In this document: piece by piece, positions 7,828 through 12,557 of the stretch
Numbering within the stretch: the stretch's first letter is position 1
Layout of the letters: each line of letters starts with the position of its first letter
Source: Pseudomonadota bacterium
GTDB taxonomy: Bacteria; Pseudomonadota; Gammaproteobacteria; Woeseiales; Woeseiaceae
Assembly: GCA_027295475.1 (NCBI GenBank)
Contig: JAPUKV010000139.1
Span: 1-12,557, forward strand
DNA length: 12,557 nucleotides
Direction of reading: 5' to 3'
The notes under the pieces: model-generated
What the model saw: the letters and a program-made list of their open reading frames with translations, nothing else
Told to the model about the DNA's origin: nothing
The model's database searches: none
Made by a program: the position numbers and the translations under genes

Positions 7828-9207
7828 CTATGGGAAATCGGGTGGAGTTCGGTACCAATCCGTTGCCTGCTGAACTGCATGGGCAATCTGCAGCACTTGC
7901 CGATCTTCAAACAGGCGACCTGTGAACATCATGCCGACGGGAAGTCCCTTAGCGGTAAAGCCGCAGGGAATCGAGACGGATGGCTGACCCGTGAAATCAC
8001 TGATGCCGGTGTTCTTCCAGGCGTGCCGCCGGTAATCCTCCGGCCTGTCGTTGATCGGCGCAGCGGCAATGGTCGCGGTCGGCGCAAGCAAAACTTCGCA
8101 CTTCGACATCAGCGCTTCACACTCTTTTGTGAATTGGCGGCGAAAGTGCTGCGCTTGTGCGTACCGGCTTGCCGGTATGCTTGCCGACTCGGCCAGGCGT
8201 CCGCGAAGTTCTTCACTGAATCCCTCCGGATTCTGCTCAAGATTGTCAGCGTGCACAGCCAGTGCCTCGGCGAAAGTAACGCGGGCCTCCCTGGAAGCCT
8301 GTTCGACGTTGGCAAGCTCAAGATCGATGAGCTTGGCACCCAGCTCGCGAAGCGTTTCGAGTGCAGCATCAACGACGTCGATTACGTCGGTGTAGCCGTC
8401 GAAGAAGAAGCTTCGAACGACGCCGATTACCGTTCCGTCAAGCCTGGCGCCCGAGCAATCAAAGTTCTCCACGCTCGCGTTTATCGCCGAGTAAGGATCA
8501 TCAGGATTGTGGCCGGCCAGGGCAGCAAGCAGCAATGCTGCGTCTTCGACGCTGCGCGTCAGCGGCCCGACATGATCCATTGTCCAGACCAGCGGCTGTA
8601 CTCCCGCCGTGCTGACCAGACCATAGCTTGGCTTGTGGCCGACGATGCCGCAGCAGTGCGCAGGTTGGCGAATCGAACATCCTGTTTCAGAACCCAATGC
8701 CGCATACGCCAATCCCGCCGACACGGCGGACGCGGAGCCACCGCTGGAACCACCGGGATCGTGGTCGGTCGCCCAGGGATTACGGACCGCCCCGAAGAAA
8801 GGATTGATGCTGGTATTGCCGTAAGCCAGCTCATGAAGTCCCGTTTTGCCAAGCAACACTACTCCTGCGTCGAGCATGCGCGTCACCGCCGCAGCGTCGT
8901 AATCCGGAATCCAGTTTTCGAATAACTTCGATCCATTGGTCGTGCGAATCCCTTTGGTGGCGAACAGATCTTTGATCGCGATTGGAATGCCGTGAAGTGG
9001 TCCGCAGTCCTTTCCCTGGCTGCGTTCGTCGTCCGCTCTCCGTGCCTGTTCGAGCGCGAGATCGCCCGTGACCGTAATGAAAGCGTTCAGCGTATCGTTA
9101 TGCCGCTCGATCCGATCGAGCATCAACTGTGTTAAATCAGTTGAACTTGCTTCCCCGGATCTGAGCTTTCTGCTGACGCTTGCGATCGTTTCGTAATGAA
9201 GTTCCAA
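7828..9207 (-). CDS. Amidase-signature family hydrolase (GatA/amidase-like)
   Basis: A 459-residue protein of the amidase signature family, which hydrolyses amide bonds with a Ser-cisSer-Lys triad. The residues are visible: Lys79 in GIPIAIKDLF, cis-Ser154 in PGGSSGGSAS, and nucleophile Ser178 in ETGCSIRQPA. The 24-residue spacing between the two serines equals that in FAAH. The usual Gly before the nucleophile pair is Cys177 here, and a Cys-Cys follows at 185-186. The N-terminus has the family LRSGEASSTDLTQLMLDRIE pattern. The only start that keeps it is the TTG at 9207: a stop lies in frame at 9223-9225 and the next ATG is codon 29. No signal peptide is seen, so it is probably cytoplasmic. 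It overlaps the upstream gene by 71 bases. A free amidase is more likely than tRNA amidotransferase subunit A, since no gatB or gatC is nearby. Substrate is unknown. Confidence 0.92.
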   Translation of the reverse strand: MELHYETIASVSRKLRSGEASSTDLTQLMLDRIERHNDTLNAFITVTGDLALEQARRADDERSQGKDCGPLHGIPIAIKDLFATKGIRTTNGSKLFENWIPDYDAAAVTRMLDAGVVLLGKTGLHELAYGNTSINPFFGAVRNPWATDHDPGGSSGGSASAVSAGLAYAALGSETGCSIRQPAHCCGIVGHKPSYGLVSTAGVQPLVWTMDHVGPLTRSVEDAALLLAALAGHNPDDPYSAINASVENFDCSGARLDGTVIGVVRSFFFDGYTDVIDVVDAALETLRELGAKLIDLELANVEQASREARVTFAEALAVHADNLEQNPEGFSEELRGRLAESASIPASRYAQAQHFRRQFTKECEALMSKCEVLLAPTATIAAAPINDRPEDYRRHAWKNTGISDFTGQPSVSIPCGFTAKGLPVGMMFTGRLFEDRQVLQIAHAVQQATDWYRTPPDFP

Positions 9208-9952
9208 GCAGCAACAGTAGCATCAGGGAGATCATCCACCAACTGGTCGCGCCACCACCACCGTGACTAATTACTACTTGATCATCGAAGTGCGGATCGT
9301 CTCTGTTCGAATCTTCCAGTGGCAGGAAACTGAGCTCTGATGTGTCCTCGGGCCCGTAGCTGGCCAGGAACGCGCCATCGAAGGAATCGAAAAGCTCGAT
9401 TAGAAGATCGTAATCTCCCGTCGGATACCCGGACACCAGCTCCGTAACCAATACGTATTCATCGTCGCTGCTTGCACCGAATATCGGAAACGACTCCGTC
9501 ACTGCGAATTCGTTCCAGGGGCCTCCCTGGAAACTCAGGTAAACGACCGCATACACGTCTGCGACGTCGTAATACGTATCGGCGTCAAAAAGAAGGTCAA
9601 TGCCCCAGTAATATCCATCGGAGTCGTCGTCATTGAAGAGAATGACGTCAGCCGTGTAGAACCAGAAATCATTTCCGGCGCTGTGCTGCCCGCTGGGCGA
9701 AGATCGTGTCCCACTTAATGTGAGAGCTTTATAGTTATCGTCTGATTTCTCCAGCTTCGAATATTTCTCCCTGATTCGGTCAGGGCTGCCTCGCAGGCTT
9801 CTTGAAACGCGGATCTCATCGGCATCGCCTACCGTCGCCGCGGCCTCCTCTGCGGACAGTTCAGTACTTGCAGCACTGAGAAAGAGTATTGCTGACACAA
9901 TGCCGAAGTAGATATTTTGCCCCTGCCTGTTTTTCCCTTTTACAGCGATCAT
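9137..9952 (-). CDS. Choice-of-anchor-H-like exported protein with GlyGly-CTERM sorting signal
   Basis: A 271-residue protein from the ATG at 9952, chosen because AAGGTG lies 6 bases upstream and a signal peptide (IYFGIVSAILFLSAAS) follows at once. An ATG at 10018 would add 22 residues but has poor ribosome-site support. The mature part has a low-complexity start, then an acidic, aromatic-rich beta-type domain (about 85-215) with DVILFNDDDSDGYYWGIDL and DLLFDADTYYDVADVYAVV. The C-terminus is GGGG (231-234), a hydrophobic helix (ATSWWMISLMLLLLLGTSL, 235-253) and a basic run. This is the GlyGly-CTERM pattern, known to be cleaved by rhombosortase in Vibrio and Shewanella relatives. The domain resembles the choice-of-anchor H group from memory. 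It is probably a surface or secreted protein; its function is unknown. It is cotranscribed with the amidase. The basic tail is about 18 residues, longer than usual. Confidence 0.82.
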   Translation of the reverse strand: MIAVKGKNRQGQNIYFGIVSAILFLSAASTELSAEEAAATVGDADEIRVSRSLRGSPDRIREKYSKLEKSDDNYKALTLSGTRSSPSGQHSAGNDFWFYTADVILFNDDDSDGYYWGIDLLFDADTYYDVADVYAVVYLSFQGGPWNEFAVTESFPIFGASSDDEYVLVTELVSGYPTGDYDLLIELFDSFDGAFLASYGPEDTSELSFLPLEDSNRDDPHFDDQVVISHGGGGATSWWMISLMLLLLLGTSLRNDRKRQQKAQIRGSKFN

Positions 9953-9958
9953 TTCATT

Positions 9959-9964
9959 CACCTT
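9959..9964 (-). promoter_or_regulatory. Ribosome binding site that decides the start of the GlyGly-CTERM gene
   Basis: On the minus strand AAGGTG is followed by 6 bases and the ATG at 9952-9950. This favours the 9952 start over the in-frame ATG at 10018. Confidence 0.6.
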
Positions 9965-10170
9965 TTTGTCCACAAGCAACATCCTTGCTGCCATTAGACC
10001 CTGTCGCCGGTGAATCACGACTGAATCCTGGCCGGAACTTCATTCAGCATTCATTCAGTTTTCCGTAATTCGCGACCGATTTTCCGCCTGCCTTCTGTCT
10101 AAGAAGAGAGCTTCAACCAGACCGCTGTTGAGAGCTGCTTTGTGCTAGCTGAATAGCGCATATCTCCCCC
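9965..10170. other. Divergent intergenic region
   Basis: This stretch separates the minus-strand GlyGly-CTERM gene from the plus-strand STN remnant, so it should hold promoters for both. It contains clustered TGAAT/ATTCA words at about 10010-10060, two of them arranged as CATTCAGCATTCATTCAG, and the first copy of the two-block element (10073-10103). I see no clear sigma-70 promoter, tRNA or terminator. Confidence 0.4.
10073..10103 (+). promoter_or_regulatory. Two-block repeated element, copy 1 (possible promoter or operator)
   Basis: CGACCGATTTTCC (10073-10085) and GTCTAAG (10097-10103) both recur exactly 646 bases downstream, with the same 11-base gap and little similarity between the blocks. 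Reading GACCGA as a -35 box and GTCTAA as a -10 box gives a 17-base spacer, which would suit an ECF-type sigma factor. It lies 67 bases before the ATG of the STN remnant. Function is inferred from the repetition and spacing only. Confidence 0.4.
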
Positions 10171-10584
10171 ATGCGCACTGGAGGAAAAACAGCTCCTACG
10201 GTACGTGGGGCCTGCCTTGCAGCAGGCCTCGCGTTTTTACTTGGATATGCGCAGACCGAAGACTATCTGCACATCGCGATCAGCAATGTGGCCGTTTCAA
10301 TCCAGGCCGACAATGCGAGCATCAGAAGCGTACTCGAAGAATTGCTGCGACAGTCCAACCTTGAAATGATGCTCAACTCGAGCAGCAAGGGTGACAGCCC
10401 AGATCGACGTGAAGTGGTAAGTAGTACCGAGAGTTCCCATCACGTGGAATTCTGTTTTGGCATCATACGTAAGGTCGAATGTACCGCCCGTTGCGGTTGG
10501 ACCGCCTATATCATCGACATCGGGAAATCCGACGCCAAGCCCCCTGTCCAAAAGCAATCAAAGGCTCGGCTCGTATCTCCATAA
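10171..10584 (+). pseudogene. Truncated STN-domain secreted protein (probable gene remnant)
   Basis: The open frame gives 137 residues. Residues 1-27 resemble a signal peptide (ACLAAGLAFLLGYAQ). Residues 32-68 match the first half of an STN (secretin/TonB short N-terminal) domain: SIQADNASIRSVLEELLRQS aligns well with TLTAHNVSVRDVLDEIAGQS in the STN-HEAT gene 1.7 kb downstream. The second STN half, usually a beta strand plus a leucine-rich helix, is missing. From about residue 70 the frame becomes Cys-, Arg- and Ser-rich and unlike a folded domain, and no other forward frame restores the missing half. No good ribosome site precedes the ATG. I therefore read it as a 5' fragment of a duplicated STN gene joined to unrelated DNA. 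A short functional periplasmic protein remains possible. Confidence 0.5.
10385..10557 (-). pseudogene. Possible remnant of an outer-membrane beta-barrel gene
   Basis: Read on the minus strand, this stretch encodes sequence that looks more protein-like than the forward frame over it. It has KTEFHVMGTLGTTYHF, a short TSIWA turn, then VTLAARVEHHF. Hydrophobic residues alternate with polar ones on both strands and aromatic residues sit near the turn, as in transmembrane beta-hairpins of outer-membrane proteins. The frame is closed by a stop at 10558-10560, has no start with a ribosome site, and runs on to 10297 antisense to the STN fragment. At most about 60 residues survive, so it would be a fragment of a larger gene. 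This is a pattern judgement without a database hit and could be chance. Confidence 0.3.
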
Positions 10585-10718
10585 TGCCGACCCACAAAAC
10601 CGCTGAGCACAGTATTGTTTGCCGCCGTTCGAAGAACTCTAATGTAGTTAGTTAGTTGGCTCGCGCCGCAAAAGCGGTCGCGTGAATCCTGCCTCACGCC
10701 TGCGCTTTGACGATTAGA

Positions 10719-10749
10719 CGACCGATTTTCCCCAGAGCAGCCGTCTAAG
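10719..10749 (+). promoter_or_regulatory. Two-block repeated element, copy 2 (possible promoter or operator)
   Basis: It repeats CGACCGATTTTCC (10719-10731) and GTCTAAG (10743-10749) in the same phase as copy 1. It lies 83 bases before the chosen start of the secreted acidic protein. A TTGACG at 10707-10712 has no matching -10 box at 17 bases, so a sigma-70 reading is weak. A shared regulator or alternative sigma factor is a possible explanation. Confidence 0.4.
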
Positions 10750-10819
10750 CATATACATGCGCATAACAAGTAGCGCAGCCGTGTTCGGCTGTGTTGGCAC
10801 ACTTGCAGACAAATGCGCG

Positions 10820-10825
10820 AGGGGA
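10820..10825 (+). promoter_or_regulatory. Ribosome binding site of the secreted acidic protein gene
   Basis: AGGGGA followed by 7 bases and ATG at 10833. This selects the internal start rather than the longer frame that begins at 10791 and lacks such a site. Confidence 0.65.
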
Positions 10826-10832
10826 ACTAGAA

Positions 10833-11705
10833 ATGAAACAAAAACATTTTATGTCAAATACGCTTGTCGGCGCAGCCGGTGCAATGGTTGTCTTGGCTAT
10901 CACTACGGTCGCAACGGCAACCGAACCGTGCGGCGAGTTGGGTGAGTGCAAGGCGCTTATTGAAATCAATGCCACGGATGGGGATATTGGTTTTCATTTC
11001 CTGATGGATGGCGATGACCTGATTAAAAGCGAAGTCCAGAATCCTGATGGCCAGAAAATCTTCGAAGCGATCGCGAAAAGAGAAGAGCGTGAACAATTTA
11101 TGACAGAAACCTTTGTCGAGAGTGCTGAGCCGTTTTGTAGGGACTCGCTTAAAGAAGAAGAGGACGATGAAGTCGTCACGTTGGAAGAGTTTCTGGAGCG
11201 ATGGTCAGCTGGCACCTACGAATTCGTAGGGAGGGGAGAGGAGGGAGAGACGCTAACGGGTGAAACGGAGCTCCTCTATGAAATTCCCGCTGCTCCTAAG
11301 AACTTGACGTTTGATGTTGTTGGCCCCAACGTCATTGCATGGGATGCGGGTGACGATCTCGGGAATTGCGCGGGAAAACAGGAATTGACGGATGACTTCG
11401 TCGACCCGAATGGCCCTCTGCCGATACACCCGAGAGATGTGGTGGTTGACGCCTGGGAAGTCGTTTTCGAACCCGATGTTGAGGATGGTGATCCGTTAGG
11501 ACAACTCAAGTTCACCATCCGGGTATCAGGCGATTTAGCCAAATTTTCACCATTAAAAGTGACGGTCCCGAAAGAATATATTGACTCCATACCCGACGAT
11601 ACGCTGGTAAAGATCGAAGTCGGTGCGATCGGTGGAGAAGATAACGCGACCTTTACGGAGATATTTGACATCTGCGTCAATGAAGACGAAGGATGCGAGG
11701 ACTAG
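10833..11705 (+). CDS. Secreted acidic protein with possible C-terminal Ig/FN3-like domain, function unknown
   Basis: A 290-residue protein starting at ATG 10833, where AGGGGA precedes by 7 bases and a signal peptide follows (hydrophobic about 10-27, cleavage near VATATEP). The mature part is strongly acidic. Residues about 40-150 include INATDGDIGFHFLMDGDD, TETFVESAEPFC and TLEEFLERWSAGTYEFVGRG, which look like conserved motifs of an exported-protein family I cannot name. After a Pro-Ala hinge (IPAAPKNLTF, 151-160), residues about 157-275 have beta-strand patterns like an Ig/FN3 fold, including VTVPKEYIDSIPDDTLVKIE. Cysteines at 33/39 and 281/288 near the two ends, plus 102 and 179, may form disulfides. 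Sampled lines are about 40-47% G+C, against about 55-68% in the efflux genes, which may mean later acquisition. Its neighbours are STN proteins. I do not assign a function. Confidence 0.8.
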   Translation: MKQKHFMSNTLVGAAGAMVVLAITTVATATEPCGELGECKALIEINATDGDIGFHFLMDGDDLIKSEVQNPDGQKIFEAIAKREEREQFMTETFVESAEPFCRDSLKEEEDDEVVTLEEFLERWSAGTYEFVGRGEEGETLTGETELLYEIPAAPKNLTFDVVGPNVIAWDAGDDLGNCAGKQELTDDFVDPNGPLPIHPRDVVVDAWEVVFEPDVEDGDPLGQLKFTIRVSGDLAKFSPLKVTVPKEYIDSIPDDTLVKIEVGAIGGEDNATFTEIFDICVNEDEGCED

Positions 11706-11723
11706 TTAGTCAGTCTGGATATT

Positions 11724-11808
11724 ATTGCGGCCCTGAAAGAGCTGCGTGAAATCCAAGGACAGCAATCGCCTTTTGACACTTAACAGTCGAGAGAGGCGAT
11801 TGCGGCCC
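11724..11808. repeat. Inverted repeat and short direct repeat ahead of the STN-HEAT gene
   Basis: GCAATCGCCT (11762-11771) and AGGCGATTGC (11794-11803) are perfect 10-base inverted repeats around a 22-base loop, in which GAC/GTC could add three pairs. No T-run follows on either strand, so it is not a clear intrinsic terminator. ATTGCGGCCC occurs at 11724-11733 and again at 11799-11808. The element fills the gap between the acidic protein gene and the STN-HEAT gene, so it may end the first transcript or lie in the leader of the next. Confidence 0.5.
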
Positions 11809-11877
11809 GTTGCCGATAACTTGCTGACTGTCAATCACGAAACGACACTGTGTCTCCAGCGTGACTCGAGTTCTACA

Positions 11878-12557
11878 ATGAAACCGGCCATTTGCAATAC
11901 TTTGACCACAAACGTTGGTCGCCAAGCGAGTCTGGTGTCGTGTATTTTGCTTTTCGTCAACGGCGTCATGGCACAGGATGTTTTTGAAGACAGGCAGGTA
12001 ACCGCCGACAGTGCAACAAGCTACCTGATCGTCGAGATGAGTGACGATCTCGTGACGCTGACGGCACACAACGTGAGTGTTCGGGATGTCCTGGATGAGA
12101 TTGCTGGCCAAAGCGATCTGATCGTCGTCTCGCATGCGCCTCTGCACGGCCGGCTCACCCTGGAACTCGAACGGCTACCCTTGTTCGAGGCGTTGAGGCG
12201 CATCATGCGAGGGCAAAGTTACCTGCTGCATCAGGCGCAGGCGGCGACCGGTGCAAGGATCGCAAACCATAAGCGTCAGAGCACCCTGTGGGTCTTCTCC
12301 AATCAATCAGCGAATGGCCGCGGTTATACGGAAGCTGCCAGCCACTCTGTGTGGGAAACCACATCCGTCATCGAGGTGCTGCAATCGCAGTTGATGAGCG
12401 ATGACATCCGCGTCAGACAGGAGGCCATCAAGGGTCTGAGAAGGCTTAAGGTGAACGAAGTCATTGCGCCTTTGAGCTACGCCTTGGCCGACGAAGACAA
12501 GAAAGTCCGCGTCAAGGCCGTTTATGCATTGGCAGATATCGGTGGAGATGATGCCGT
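11878..12557 (+). CDS. Secreted STN-domain plus HEAT-repeat protein (3' end outside the window)
   Basis: An open frame runs from ATG 11878 to the window edge (226 residues seen). Residues 1-33 form a signal peptide (SLVSCILLFVNGVMAQ). Residues about 48-120 form a full STN domain: VTLTAHNVSVRDVLDEIAGQ, then a strand GRLTLELERLPLFEALRRIM and LLHQ. A linker of about 40 residues follows, then HEAT-type helical repeats from about 163, with DDIRVRQEAIKGLRRL and DEDKKVRVKAVYALADIGGDD. STN domains sit at the periplasmic end of secretins and of TonB-dependent transducers, and HEAT repeats are protein-binding scaffolds. I infer a periplasmic protein-binding or assembly role. It is not a FecA-type receptor in the part visible, since HEAT repeats follow the STN domain directly. 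The ribosome site is weak (CGAG, 7 bases before ATG). The half-STN fragment at 10171 looks like a broken paralogue. Confidence 0.8.
   Translation, partial: MKPAICNTLTTNVGRQASLVSCILLFVNGVMAQDVFEDRQVTADSATSYLIVEMSDDLVTLTAHNVSVRDVLDEIAGQSDLIVVSHAPLHGRLTLELERLPLFEALRRIMRGQSYLLHQAQAATGARIANHKRQSTLWVFSNQSANGRGYTEAASHSVWETTSVIEVLQSQLMSDDIRVRQEAIKGLRRLKVNEVIAPLSYALADEDKKVRVKAVYALADIGGDDA

Larger units (their letters stand above)
10585..10832 (+). other. Leader region of the secreted acidic protein gene
   Basis: I see no coding sequence here. The region holds a GC-rich hairpin at 10662-10682 (stem CCGC/GCGG, AAAA loop, extended by four further pairs around one bulged T, with no T-run after it). It also holds the second copy of the two-block element (10719-10749) and a second hairpin at 10774-10793 (CAGCCG-TGTT-CGGCTG plus flanking pairs) within the probable 5' untranslated leader. 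Confidence 0.5.

Noticed and set aside
8160..8185. Palindrome around TACCGGCTTGCCGGTA resembling another REP
   Set aside because: It lies inside the amidase coding region, does not share the GGAGCCCGTC core, and is likely chance in coding DNA.
7732..8925. Long forward open frame (397 codons) opposite the amidase gene
   Set aside because: The minus strand encodes a complete amidase with its catalytic triad. The forward frame shows no domain, is rich in Arg and Cys, and starts within the REP region, so it is a shadow.
10640..10735. Possible integron attC-like site (GTTAG words, central GC-rich hairpin, ATTAGAC)
   Set aside because: The core spacing and the paired inverse cores of attC are absent, no integrase is present, and the gene layout is not a cassette array.
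10506..10802. Minus-strand open frame of 98 codons in the leader region
   Set aside because: It has no signal peptide or domain pattern, and it overlaps hairpins and the repeated element.
11762..11803. Inverted repeat as an intrinsic terminator
   Set aside because: No run of T follows the stem on either strand, so I kept it only as a repeat.

Overview
The window looks like chromosomal DNA of a Gram-negative bacterium, most likely a gammaproteobacterium, possibly a marine or sediment lineage. This rests on tripartite RND efflux genes with a lipoprotein adaptor, a GlyGly-CTERM surface-sorting tail, STN-type periplasmic domains, acidic secreted proteins and a REP-like palindromic repeat. No rRNA, tRNA, CRISPR array, transposase or integrase was found. 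The taxonomic guess is inference only.

Left part (1-7674, + strand): an RND efflux operon. It holds the tail of one periplasmic adaptor, a complete second adaptor (a lipoprotein), and two complete and different RND permeases back to back, with gaps of 55, 27 and 12 bases. Two adaptors plus two permeases in a row is not the usual layout. Both permeases share a variant proton-relay signature: Asp-Asn where AcrB has Asp-Asp, and Asn where AcrB has the relay Lys. No outer-membrane factor is seen; it may lie upstream of the window.

Middle (7675-9952): a 70-base inverted pair of REP-like palindromes sits between the converging efflux operon and a two-gene minus-strand unit. That unit is a choice-of-anchor-H-like exported protein with a C-terminal GlyGly-CTERM signal, followed by an amidase-signature hydrolase. 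The amidase appears to start at a TTG codon 71 bases inside the end of the upstream gene.

Right part (9953-12557, + strand): an accessory-looking region. It holds a short secreted protein with only half an STN domain (probably a gene remnant), a lower-GC secreted acidic protein with a possible Ig/FN3-like end, and a secreted protein joining a full STN domain to HEAT repeats, cut by the window edge. The half-STN and STN-HEAT genes look like paralogues. The 3' half of the remnant reads better on the opposite strand, as two strands of an outer-membrane beta-barrel. The leaders of the remnant and of the acidic protein share a two-block element at an identical spacing (offset 646), which may be a common promoter. 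The STN/acidic-protein/STN-HEAT cluster is the least explained part of the window.
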